From assembly GCA_000969725.1 (NCBI GenBank), contig JXSR01S064669.1: DNA of 21,910 bases. One strand, written 5' to 3'. Below the pieces are notes generated by a model. It was not told the origin of the DNA, ran no database searches, and was given only the letters and a program-made list of their open reading frames with translations. The position numbers were made by a program, and so were the translations under genes. Origin of the DNA: Ophiothrix spiculata. Its lineage: Eukaryota > Echinodermata > Ophiuroidea > Amphilepidida > Ophiotrichidae. This document shows, in pieces, positions 10,154-19,567 of this stretch. The first letter of the stretch is position 1; each line of letters opens with the position of its first letter.

Positions 10154-10568
10154 NNNNNNNNNNNNNNNNNNNNNNNNNNNNNNNNNNNNNNNNNNNNNNN
10201 NNNNNNNNNNNNNNNNNNNNNNNNNNNNNNNNNNNNNNNNNNNNNNNNNNNNNNNNNNNNNNNNNNNNNNNNNNNNNNNNNNNNNNNNNNNNNNNNNNNN
10301 NNNNNNNNNNNNNNNNNNNNNNNNNNNNNNNNNNNNNNNNNNNNNNNNNNNNNNNNNNNNNNNNNNNNNNNNNNNNNNNNNNNNNNNNNNNNNNNNNNNN
10401 NNNNNNNNNNNNNNNNNNNNNNNNNNNNNNNNNNNNNNNNNNNNNNNNNNNNNNNNNNNNNNNNNNNNNNNNNNNNNNNNNNNNNNNNNNNNNNNNNNNN
10501 NNNNNNNNNNNNNNNNNNNNNNNNNNNNNNNNNNNNNNNNNNNNNNNNNNNNNNNNNNNNNNNNNNNN
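10154..10568. other. Assembly gap (N run)
   Basis: 415 unknown bases next to a poly-A tract. Frames drawn through it have no meaning. Confidence 0.99.
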
Positions 10569-11363
10569 AATTATGCAAATATGCAAATTAGATGGGCGGG
10601 TAAATCATACATTAAAGTTTTAGGTCATAGAAACACATTGGCAAAGTTTCAAGTTAAAATTTGTATAGGTAAAAGTAGTATGAACGTTTATTCATAAAAT
10701 ATTGAAAAAAATTAATATTAATGAGCACATTTTGCCAGTTTTTCTCATTAACTTTATCAATACATTGGCAACAACAATATAATACAAAGAAACTTTAAAC
10801 AGCAATATCTCAAAAACCATTTGTCCGATTTGGCTCAAATTTTAAAATTAAGATATTTGTGCTTAGCTCTTTGCAACAAGCCTATTTTTATCTCAGTCAG
10901 AGCAACTTCAATTTGCCTTTAATACCACCTTAACCCGCACAAATGTCTTCACCAGTTTTGGTTTCCATTTTGGGCCTTTGATTCCCCCACTTTTTACACA
11001 TTTTCCACATCAATTTTCTAATTCTGATCACCCTGCTCACTTTTCCCTCCTGATTATTTCCTACCTTGTCAAAAATGTCCTGGCAAAAGGTTTCAGGGTA
11101 GGGGAGCCTGCTGCTCTAACCCTATTATGCCACTGCAGTTCAAAATAGTTGAAAACAAAGTAACTTTATCTTATTTTTTTTGATAGGGTATCAAACTCAG
11201 AAAGAATTGTTGGATTGATGATTATGGTATCTAAATTGCCAATAAAAAATGCTGCAAATACCTATATAACACAAGTTTCTTAAAATTTTATGAATGGTAT
11301 ACATGTACAATTACATATTTACTCCACTTTATGGAATGATTATGTTGTCAAATTTGCATATAA
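10569..11363. other. No supported gene
   Basis: AT-rich to about 10900, then a more mixed base composition. CTCAAAAACCATTTGTCCGA near 10809 has the look of an old dispersed repeat. No frame supports coding. Confidence 0.4.
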
Positions 11364-11690
11364 TGGTCTCAGATAGGGTGTCCATTTGAACAGGTATGGT
11401 CCCAGATAGGGTATCCATTTAAATAGATATGATGGATTTATGTTCTCAGATAGTGTATCAGGGACTTCCATTTGAAATTTCCAGGGGCTCTATCAGAAGC
11501 TCTCCTGAAGTTCTTTAGGGGAGCAATAAGGGGAGCTATCTGGAAATTTAGATGTTAATACATGTACCATCATGCAAGGTGCTCTATTAAAAGCTCCCAT
11601 AAAGCATTTGAGGGGAGCAAGTCCCTGGTGTATGTGTATCATTTCACTCATTTTTACCCATTTTTGGTCTCACATAGGGTGACCATTGGA
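11364..11690 (+). repeat. Short tandem units TCTCAGATAGGGTGTCC, interrupted
   Basis: Four diverged units of 32-40 bp containing (T/C)CAGATAGGGT(G/A)TCCATTT occur at about 11364, 11396, 11441 and 11665. The last is separated by the insertion at 11459-11627. Confidence 0.6.
11459..11627. mobile_element. Insertion with CAGGGACTT ends and 6-bp target duplication
   Basis: The 169-bp segment starts CAGGGACTT and ends AAGTCCCTG, flanked by GTGTAT at 11453-11458 and 11628-11633. It interrupts a run of AGATAGGGTGTCCATTT-like units. Inside are two diverged copies of a roughly 40-bp unit (GCTCTAT...AAGCTC...GGGGAGCA at 11488-11527 and 11581-11620). CAGGG ends recall hAT elements, but those usually make 8-bp duplications. 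Confidence 0.65.
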
Positions 11691-11974
11691 ATCTGTAGCA
11701 TGCGGAGGGTTACCCGGACAGGAATATCAGAAACCCCCATACCCGTAGACATGGCTGTTAAGGTTGTAACTGACTAAACCTGAGTGTGGCTGTAAAATGA
11801 TATCAGTTAAAAGATCAGAAAATCTAAAATGTTAAAAAACACAAAATTTCCACCAGCAAAAGAAGAGACTTTCACAAGCTATCACTCACTCAGGGGAAAT
11901 TAGAGAGTGTGTAAGGGTGGAAAAGATAGCCCAACCCAGGAAACCTACCAACAGACCTAATGTTGACAAATATA

Positions 11975-12055
11975 CATGAGCTTAAGGGGTACCAATAGGA
12001 AAAGGAACTATCTATGTGAGCTTAAGGGGTACTATCAGGTAAAAAGGAACTATCT
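11975..12055 (+). repeat. Two-unit tandem duplication, period about 40 bp
   Basis: GAGCTTAAGGGGTAC followed by AAGGAACTATCT occurs twice, near 11978 and 12018, with small changes between the units. Confidence 0.7.
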
Positions 12056-12472
12056 AAGGTGTCAACACTGTCTCCACAGGAAATTGGGGGAAAATCTGAT
12101 TAACACTATCATGATCAACCGTTTATTATCATAAAGTTCCGTTTTTGTGCTGCACGTGGTATTTTGTGTTTTCTTTGGGCCGCTTTAGTTTGATCGATAC
12201 TGCACTTTAACTCTACAATCAGTAACATCTCCAGCAAATGACTTACTTGAACAATTTTTGAACCAAAAATGGTCATCAATTAGAATTAGAACTTGCTATT
12301 GTGCAAAATCAAGCACTGAGTGACAATTACACAACATAGGGTACTGTGTATAAAAAGCCAATGCTACAAAATAGAACATAAAACTATAGGTGGGACTAGT
12401 GTCCTCCAGATTCCTAATAATTTCTCTGACACCTACCTGTGAGAGAGCACCCTGTATAGCTCTTGTTGACCA

Positions 12473-13401
12473 CACACATAATATTTACTGAGTCAATTGA
12501 CTCGTTTTGCCTTATTTTACGTGAGTCATGTACAAATTGACTCAGTTATGACACTACGTGAATCATAATTGACTCACAGATACTCCAATAGTGAGTCAAA
12601 TTTCAGGTGACTCAGTATGATGATACCATATTGACTCACTTGTTGGAGAATTTTGAGTCAATAACGACTTTTGACTCATTTACATAAATTACTGAGTCAA
12701 ATACGAAATTTGAAAACGAGGCTGTGGTCGGCCATTTTCTTGAACATGCATGGTTGGTAACGAAAGCGTTTGTTGGTTGATGACACAAAATTGTCATTTC
12801 TGTAGGACTTTTTTGGCATTTAACACTGTCAGAAGTAATAATTATGTGGAACTTCTGAAGCTGACTGACATCAAGCTACAAGTATAAATTACTACATTAA
12901 GCAGTGATTTTATATGGAGTTAGCTTACAATATGGACCATTTAGTCCATTGTTGTTTTACTGCAGTAAGCTGCCTTAGCCCAAGCTTAACCTCTTGGACT
13001 CGAAATTTGACTCGGAATTAGTGTCTCCTATATTTTTGATGGGTAATATTGTGTCTACAGTCACCAACACCTTTCGGATATCATCCTTCATGTTTGTGCA
13101 CAAAGAGGACGTCACTAGAATAAGTCAATAATGAGTGAGTCAAATGACCTGCATTATCTTTAATCTGAGTCTTTTGACTCATTTTACACAAGCAAGTGCG
13201 TCACTACAGAGACAAAACTGATGACTCATTAAGGTAATGAAGTTGAGTCTTCTGATTCAACTGGACTTGATCGGAGTCATTTGACTCATCACATCTGATG
13301 ACTCACTACAGTGACTCAGTTAGCATACAAAGTGCATCACTACAGAAACAAATAAAAGACTCACGTATCTGAGTCACCTGACTCAGTAAATATTTTCTGT
13401 G
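12473..13401. mobile_element. TIR element of about 930 bp with two arrays of TGASTCA heptamers
   Basis: The ends share AATATTTACTGAGTCA as an inverted repeat (12480-12495 and 13379-13394), flanked by CACA-like sequence on the outside. Inside are 18 perfect TGAGTCA/TGACTCA heptamers: ten at 12489-12699 and eight at 13136-13385, with none in the core between. About 0.1 would be expected by chance in this length. The right arm also carries a direct repeat of about 24 bp (13193-13217 and 13328-13352). There is no transposase frame, so the element is non-autonomous. A target-site duplication was not found and the outer limits are approximate. The heptamer equals the AP-1/TRE site, but in a transposon such subterminal arrays may instead be transposase-binding sites. 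Confidence 0.7.
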
Positions 13402-13488
13402 CACTGATGGGCAAGAAACACAGTGTGGGACTTAAAACCAGTACTGCTTTAAACTAGTACCATTCCCCTGATCTTCCCTCTCACGTAC

Positions 13489-13640
13489 CCAGCAACGAGC
13501 GCGCTGCTGCCTGGGCGAGGATAGAGGGATAGAGGCTGTTGGACACTGGGTGGATGTAGGACAAGGCACTGAAATCAGGGATTAGTGGGACTATCAGTCC
13601 CCAGATTGGAGGTGGGGGACCAGGGGGAGATGACTCAAAT
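13489..13640 (-). CDS. Candidate internal exon (unproven)
   Basis: On the minus strand a frame is open across this GC-richer patch and ends LAQAAARSLLG just before a good donor, GTACGT at 13488-13483, in phase 1. It contains a proline run (SPPGPPPP) and the segment FSALSYIHPVSNSLYPSIL. Acceptor-like sites occur in or before it: after CCCTGATTTCAG, and after a pyrimidine-rich stretch ending CACCCAG. Only the latter would continue in phase from the exon at 15532-15574. The patch sits between two mobile elements (ends at 13401 and starts near 13798) and is unlike both in base composition. The protein is not recognised. It could be an exon of the FOG-like gene, an exon of another gene, or non-coding DNA. 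Confidence 0.27.
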
Positions 13641-13797
13641 TTGTTAGATAGAGACATGGATGTGGTATCCATAAAAATACCAATTTTCAAGAAAAGGGAA
13701 CCTAATCACCAAAATTTGTAGTCAAATTATATAAGATCTGCAATTTTTATGTTATTTTGATGCAATATTGTCCAGAGTTTTTATGAGAACTCCACAC

Positions 13798-14204
13798 TTT
13801 TCGAAAAAGGGGTGTTTTTAGCATAATTTACGCCATTTAGGGTTGTAAATTCAAGCTACCTTCACCACTACGGGTCACTTTTCACATAGTGTTGTTTAAA
13901 ACTGAGTATCCTGCTATACATGTTTCGCATAAAAATATTTAAAAACAAGAGAAAATAAATATTGACTTCATTGATGAATAAAAAACTAGTAATTTTGTAC
14001 TTTTAGTACGGTACCTAATTTGTACGAAAAAAGTTATTACTCGACAATCTTTAACGCCGTTGCGCCATTTGGGTGAGATTTACATCATCTTACGCCATTC
14101 AGGGGTGCAATTTGCTGTCAACAATTATGCCATTCAGGGTTCAATTTTGAGGTGCTGTGATGAGCATGAGTACCACAGTTTAAGTATGTGAGTGGTCCCC
14201 CGGG
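13798..14204. mobile_element. CCCGGG-ended element, copy B, diverged
   Basis: The body has several TTACGCCATTTAGGG-type units (near 13830, 14065, 14090 and 14127). The right end has GATGAGCATGAGTACCAC and AGTGGTCCCCCGGG, parallel to copies A and C. The left terminal repeat is not visible, so it is truncated or rearranged. Confidence 0.6.
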
Positions 14205-14219
14205 TTTTAAGCATTAAGT

Positions 14220-14880
14220 ATACATACATACATACAAACAGTTCTTATAGGGTGCTTTTCCAAGTTGATCAAAGCACCAAAATAAAAAAGGAATAAATAA
14301 AAGTATACCAATTCACAGAGTCAAAAAGATGGATATAAATATGACTTAAAGCAATACTATAAAGTGTTAAAAATGAAGCACCCCCTGTTATTCAGGAATT
14401 TTGATTTTTTGGGGGGCTTATTGGGTTTGTTTTTGGTAAATATGGATACCCTCCAAACGATTTGGCTCAAAGATGCTTACTTTTTCTAATTAAATTCGGG
14501 ATCCCGAATTTAATTCCACATGTATTAGTATAGGAAAGCATGCATGTGCTTTTTATCAATTTTTGGTAGCAAAACCATTTTTTTTCACAAAATACACTTG
14601 AAAACTCTTTTAGATAGTCAAATTCCTCCGTTTTATGCTGTTTTTAATGTAAAACATTTTTGATCAAAATCTTATAGTATTGCTTTAAGTCCCTTCTTGA
14701 AACTACTCAGAGTGGGTGCCTCCCTGATGTTTTGCGGGAGGCTGTTTCAAAGCGAGGGTTCAGAAATGCAGAATGAGTTATCATCAATACAGGTCTTAGC
14801 ACACTGAGAAGTAAGAAGTGTACTCCATTGATGAGCGTGTGAACAGAGAAAGTTTTGGTTTGAACATAATAAATTAAGTA
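14220..14880. repeat. Older dispersed repeat interrupted by the TTAA MITE
   Basis: The left part has TAGGGTGCTTTTCCAAGTTG ATCAAAGCACC, resembling TAGCGCTTTTCCAGAATTG ATCAAAGCGC at 6088-6119. The right part (14689-14860) continues GTCCCTTCTTGAAAC and CGGGAGGCTGTTTCAAAGCG. The class is not known. A short (ATAC)n run lies at 14219-14236. Confidence 0.4.
14350..14684. mobile_element. TTAA-flanked MITE nested in an older repeat
   Basis: The 335-bp unit begins AGCAATACTATAA and ends TTATAGTATTGCT, with TTAA at 14346-14349 and 14685-14688. TTAA duplications are known for piggyBac and Kolobok elements. Taking it out joins GAC-TTAA-GTCCC, which gives continuous sequence across an older dispersed repeat. 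Confidence 0.8.
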
Positions 14881-15277
14881 TAATAATAAGTATCAATAGC
14901 TATTCCTTCAACCAAATGACATCTCAAAAATGTCCACATAATGGTTGTTTCAGTACAAACTGTGCAGATTGTGTATTTTGCCCAGAATTGATGAATTGTC
15001 ATATGCAAAAAAGTAAATTAATTCTCTAGTAGACAATTTTGGTAAAATGTGTGATATTTATTGAAAAGGGGGCGAGAAGGGGGTCACTAAAACATGTTGA
15101 ATTCAGGGTCTTATGGGATCTTCTGCATGCTGAGCGAGTGACAAGGGGTCCCATAACTCTTTTTAAGGTGAGTACCCCACCTGTGTTAATGAAATAGTGG
15201 TTCCAAAACACCTGCAAGACCACCCCACCTCACAGTGATCACACTGATCAAATCCAGATCAAATCAATGGCTTCACA

Positions 15278-15343
15278 GCAAACACAAAACACTTTTTTAA
15301 TGAATAATTTTATATCTATGTTTGAAAAATGTTTTGTGTTTGC
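15278..15343. repeat. Short hairpin, arms GCAAACACAAAACA
   Basis: GCAAACACAAAACACTTTT (15278-15296) and its near-perfect inverse (15326-15343) enclose about 29 bp. Confidence 0.7.
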
Positions 15344-15531
15344 AGGGTTTTGTTACATTGATAGAACTAGATTGGAAACTTTCCAAGATAACATGAATTT
15401 GATGAAAGAACTGTAATTTAATATGGTATGTATATAAAAAAGTAAGATTTCTTTGAAAACAGCATGAACAACGAATATGCAGTTTTGTCTGATTCAAAGA
15501 ATTGAGAAAAGTTTAAAAATAATATACTCAC

Positions 15532-15574
15532 GTTTAACAGCTCTCGGATTAGACTGCTTGCGTCTCGATGACAT
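15532..15574 (-). CDS. First coding exon of a FOG/ZEB/SALL-type zinc-finger regulator (NuRD-recruitment motif)
   Basis: Seen: on the minus strand an ATG at 15574 opens MSSRRKQSNPRAVK, 14 codons plus one extra base, and runs into a consensus donor GTGAGT at 15531-15526, so the exon ends in phase 1. Known: an N-terminal RRKQ-x-NPR-type peptide is shared by FOG/ZFPM, ZEB, SALL, BCL11 and ZNF423/521 proteins. In FOG and SALL this peptide binds RBBP4/7 and recruits the NuRD deacetylase complex for transcriptional repression in the nucleus. The QSNPR core and the lysine before the split codon (C + two bases, which would allow Arg) most resemble FOG-1; ZEB has QANPRR and ZNF423 has QAKPRSVK. Inferred: the zinc fingers lie on later exons beyond the left edge of the window, making intron 1 very long. 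No C2H2 finger was found here. The family is fairly sure, the exact member is not. Confidence 0.72.
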
Positions 15575-16270
15575 CTTCCCATTCAAAGAAAGTTAAAAGT
15601 CAAGTTCCGTGATGATTCTATAAGCTTATTCACACTATTTCACCATAGCAGCACGACACATGTGGGGTCTAGCTGCAGCGAGCTCTCCCCGTTGATGAAG
15701 ATGATGTTTAATGATGAGCGATGTCTCTGTGCTAAGCAGGTGTCTCCAGTTTATCTTGTCGCTTTCCCTGCTGTGTATGGGGTATCATCAAGGAGTTCAT
15801 CAATATTTCTACAAAAACATCACTGATTTCATGCGACAAGTTGGAGTCAGGCGGCAATTGAGTTAGATCATATAGATAGAAGCTCAAAGTCAAAAGGTCT
15901 ATGCACCTGTAAGCTTAAAAACCACTCCATTGTGTCATTCATGGCATATATAGTATTCCTCTAGAGTCTAGACTAATGAGTGCCAATCTGGAAATTTCTA
16001 TAATAACGTAAATTTGTCTGCCAATTTTTCTTTGAAAATACTCCCGAAAATACTCTGGCTACACGTATGTCTTGAACCCATTCACCACTCTTGACACTAC
16101 GGCGTGACCACCAGTGGTACAATGAAGAAACTTTGAGGAAATGTGTGCGCTACAGGGTTCCGCTCTGTAGGTGGGCTCCTATAATGTTCCTCACACTCCC
16201 TGCAGCGAAACCGTCACCTGTCACTCGAAAACAGCCAGCAAAGAAAGGAATATAAGGATACGCATGCGTC
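15575..16270 (-). promoter_or_regulatory. Probable 5' UTR and promoter region of the FOG-like gene
   Basis: This stretch lies directly upstream of the ATG at 15574 on the minus strand. It is richer in GC and CpG than the surrounding DNA (for example near 15660-15690 and 16200-16270) and mostly free of the transposons that fill the rest of the window, which is usual for a 5' leader and promoter. No TATA box or start site can be fixed by eye. A 10-bp palindrome ACGCATGCGT occurs near 16259-16268 and recurs near 4854-4863. The assignment rests on position and composition only. Confidence 0.35.
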
Positions 16271-16350
16271 ATTTAGTCTCGGCGGTTCCCCAGGGGGTAC
16301 TCTAAGTTGCTTTCATTTGGCAAAATAAAACGTGCATTGGGTTGAGACAG

Positions 16351-16819
16351 CCCCCCTGGGGGTATTCGGTCAACGCGAAGCACTGAATTCAATGCTGTCT
16401 GAATCCCCACGGTGATCATGCACTGCGGATTTCAAGAAATGTTTTGAGCATTATAAAAAGTGAGTCGTGCTGAGTTGCTTGGCTCAACATTATTCAGAAA
16501 ATTCCAACCGCCATTATTTTTTTAACAATTTTCAAGACAAATTGATATGTAGGACACTTTTCTTCATTTTTTAGTCACAATCTATCAATTTTTCGGGGCT
16601 TCGTTCAATGACCGCACCCTTATACAATATAGTCATGCGGGTCAAGTATTTTTTTTCTCAAGCGTATAGTCATATAGCTTTTTTTATCTTTCATACCAAG
16701 GACCACACTTTCATCTGAGATGAAAAACACCCCATTGATATACCAAAATCCTGGAAAAATCACCCCAAAAGGCAGGCACATATACGTATACCGTGTCAAT
16801 GTAAGTAACCTCCCCGGGT
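16351..16819. mobile_element. Possible further CCCGGG-ended element
   Basis: The left end reads CCCCCCTGGGGGTATTCGG and the right end reads GTAAGTAACCTCCCCGGG. The body has AGGACCACACTTTCATC and a GCACATATACGTATACC segment near the right end. A separate CCCCAGGGGGTACTC at 16288-16302 may be the edge of another copy. Inverted-repeat pairing is short, so the boundaries are tentative. Confidence 0.4.
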
Positions 16820-16942
16820 AGAGACATTTTCAGTTTTTAGGAGAATAAAAATTGTGGCCTAATTGTAAATTTTTAGCATAGCATGTAACCATGGTAACTT
16901 TAGTCTACAAGATAATCACCGTTATTCTTTGATTGTGCATAA

Positions 16943-17204
16943 GTGATGGCTCACTCCGAAAAAAGGGGGGAGGTGACTTTGCCATCCTGGACTTTGCTCG
17001 GAAACTGGTGAAAAAAGGCAGCAAAATATACAGAAAATAATAATAATAAGATTTCCCAGCAGATTTTCTGTTCTAAAATTTGATCGCCTTGATCAATTTC
17101 AACAAGTAAGGTGTCATTTTAAAGCTAAAAAAACCTGTAACATATGAAATGATAAAATCAAATTGATATATCTGCAAAGTCACCCTTTCTGGGTGAGCCA
17201 TCAC
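16943..17204. mobile_element. TIR element with GTGATGGCTCAC ends
   Basis: The left arm GTGATGGCTCACTCCGAAAA leads to GGTGACTTTGC, and the right arm is its inverted partner GCAAAGTCACCC to GGGTGAGCCATCAC. A related left end lies at 5958-6050. No target duplication could be fixed. Confidence 0.72.
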
Positions 17205-17383
17205 GATCAACATTTTTGAAAATTCTGCTAAAACTGCTCTCATAAATTATCAAACATACTTTAACGTTTATATTTTTTCGTAAAAGAGGGCGCTCATTAA
17301 GTTTCTGTAGATCGTCAGATTTTAAATGATCTTCAGTATTAGTATTATAAAGATTGTTGGGATTTTGGCATGATTGTATAGAT

Positions 17384-17862
17384 CCGGGGGGCTAAAAGTA
17401 TCCAAAAGTGGTACGCAAGCTCGTCAGAAAAAACGTCGCAAAAGGGTCGGATTTTGCTCCATTGGCGTCCTCGACGTATTTATAGAAAAAGGGATGCCTT
17501 TCAATATATTCTACTTTAGGGTCACTTTTTCGCCAGCTATTCTAAAATTCCAAGGCATAACTACATAAAAGGCTTCCAATGTATTATTCATGTTTCCATG
17601 ACAGAAAATAGTGCTTAGTTACGCCGTTAAGGGTCCATTTCAGTGTGTTACGCCATTATTGGGTCAAATTTCCATTACGACATTTAGGGGTCAATTTAAA
17701 TGCATTACGACATCGCGACATTTAGGGGCCTATGAATTTTAAATATTTTACGACATTAAGGGTTGGAATTTGCTATACATGATTTCGATATTTAGGGTCC
17801 GATTTTGAGGTGCTCTGACGAGCATGCGTACCATGCACTTTCCTATTCCAGCAGCCCCGGGG
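17384..17862. mobile_element. CCCGGG-ended TIR element, copy C
   Basis: Ends are CCGGGGGGC on the left and GCCCCGGGG on the right. The next inward motif, GGTACGCAAGCTCGTCAGA, has its inverted partner CTGACGAGCATGCGTACC. The body aligns with 1829-2314, including CCAGCTATTCTAAAATTCCAAG, GGCTTCCAATGTA and the TTACGCCATTTAGGGG-type subrepeats. Confidence 0.78.
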
Positions 17863-18104
17863 TTTAGATGAACCACCAAATTTTTGGATTTTTTATTTTC
17901 CATTTTACCCAAACCTATCCGGGTTTACTGCAATTCCTTATTCAAATCATAGATAGGGTGTCTTCAAGTCCGCTTCAAGTTCAGGTTCCGCGTGGTCTTC
18001 TTTGAGACTAATCCACCCTGTCCATGATTTAGGGTTATTTCACGTCCGTACAACCAATATAGATGAAAGTCTCTAGAACTCTATGTAAAACTTATGATTC
18101 AAGT

Positions 18105-18230
18105 GAACAACAGCTTTACGTAAGTTCCGAACCACGGAGAAATTAGATCGAGTAAAGTTTCTTGCCAAAGGAAACAAGGAGACATGGTCCGACCGACAGT
18201 GCTGCCCATGATCGGAGCTCGAACCCCAGG
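18105..18230 (-). mobile_element. tRNA-derived SINE, copy 2, 5'-truncated
   Basis: On the minus strand this segment has a B box GGTTCGAGCTC (18225-18215), then GTCTCCTTGTTTCC and GGCAAGAAACTTTACTC, then a GTGGTTCGGAA segment, in the same order as the copy at 19972-20130. The A-box half of the tRNA head is missing or too diverged to see. Confidence 0.65.
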
Positions 18231-18366
18231 GCTAGAAATTCGTTCATTGCTGCGAGAATCTTATTGGATTCTCGTAAATCTACTGGGGAGAATCTTTGCA
18301 AGAATCTTTGGACTCTTTACATTTATACACAATGTGTTTGCCACATTTTACGAGAATCTATTTGGA

Positions 18367-18721
18367 TCCTTTGCCTACTTTTGATGGGGAAAAGTGCTAA
18401 CTTCAGGCATCAACTAGCAAAAAATATGCACCAAATTACATGAACATAATGAATAGTGTTTCCAAATTCCAAAAATTTCTAACTACTGAGGGGGCACATC
18501 CCCCTCAGATACCCCTTTATACGTTTTGTTTCCCTGTTCAATACAAGTCTTTTGCCTACTTTTGATGGGGAAAAGTGCTAACTTCAGGCATCAGCTAGCA
18601 AAAATATGCACAAAATTGCATGAATAGTGTGTCCAAATGATTCCAAAATTGTCTAATTACTGAGGGGCCACATCCCCCTCAGACACCCCTTCATATATTT
18701 TGTTCCCCTGTTCAATACAAG
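18367..18721 (+). repeat. Two-unit tandem repeat, period about 180 bp, with GC-rich hairpin
   Basis: Units 18367-18547 and 18548-18721 share TTTGCCTACTTTTGATGGGG, AGTGCTAACTTCAGGCATCA, the hairpin arms CTGAGGGG(G) and CCCCCTCAG (18486-18508 and 18659-18681) and TTCAATACAAG. A third copy lies at 19401-19567. Confidence 0.85.
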
Positions 18722-19400
18722 GTCAAATTTTTTGAGGTCGGGCCCATTTGCGTTACAACTCACTCACTTCATCCATACCTAACTCCCTCCTGGTAATGGT
18801 TGATTAGAGATAATAAACACCTTTATTTGGCTATTATTTTTAATTGATTTTATAGACTAATACATTATCTTCAAAATCATACCAAAATTATAACAATTCA
18901 TACAATTATTGAAAAGTTATGATGAGATTTGATGCACAATGTACATATTTCAGCCACACCAAACGCATTTATGCCCGTTTTGATTTCTGGCTAAATTAGC
19001 TTATTGACTTTAACTTGTTATTAGCGTTAATGATCAACTTTATTCGGGTTAATTCCAACTTGATTTTGATAAACAATAACCAGCCTTTGAAATCAAATCA
19101 GATTTATGACACTACAATGGATTTTTAAGAAGATATGACACAAAAATTGATGCACAATTTTCATGATGCCTCATCCACACCCGCCTCATCCACACCCGCC
19201 TCCACCCTGGCTAGTTAGCTTTAACAGGTTATTAAGTCTACTTAATCACTTCCTTTTGGGTTCTATTTTTTAAAATGATACCAAAATTAAAACATTTCAT
19301 GGGATTGCTGAAAAGATATGACAAAATTTATGCATAAATAATTCTCAATGTAACAAATCCACCTTTTATGGGTGCCCACATTAAAAAGCATGACCACAAG
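18722..19400 (+). repeat. Diverged repeats between copies of the 180-bp unit
   Basis: Segments near 18880 and 19278 both read ATACCAAAATTA-AACA-TTCAT followed by TTGAAAAG/CTGAAAAG and TATGA. A part near 19130 is also similar. Two copies of the 15-mer CCTCATCCACACCCG lie at 19169-19198. This suggests a larger composite unit repeated with decay. No gene is seen. Confidence 0.45.
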
Positions 19401-19567
19401 TCCTTTGCCTACATTTGATTGGGAAAAGAGCTAACTTCAGGCATCAGCTATAGCAAAAACTATGCACCAAATTTGTGTGAATATAGTGTTTCAAAATTCC
19501 AAAATTTTCTAACTACTGGGGGGCACATCCCTCTCAGAGTCAGACACCCCCTTTACATGTGTTGTAG
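19401..19567 (+). repeat. Third copy of the 180-bp unit
   Basis: It contains TTTGCCTACATTTGATTGGG, GCTAACTTCAGGCATCAGCT and ACTGGGGGGCACATCCCTCTCAG in the same order as 18367-18721, with weaker hairpin arms. Confidence 0.78.

Noticed and set aside
9972..10697. Long frames of 150-204 codons
   Set aside because: They run through the N gap; most residues are unknown.
18162..18443. Plus-strand frames over 18162-18443
   Set aside because: They read antisense through the SINE copy and into the tandem unit.
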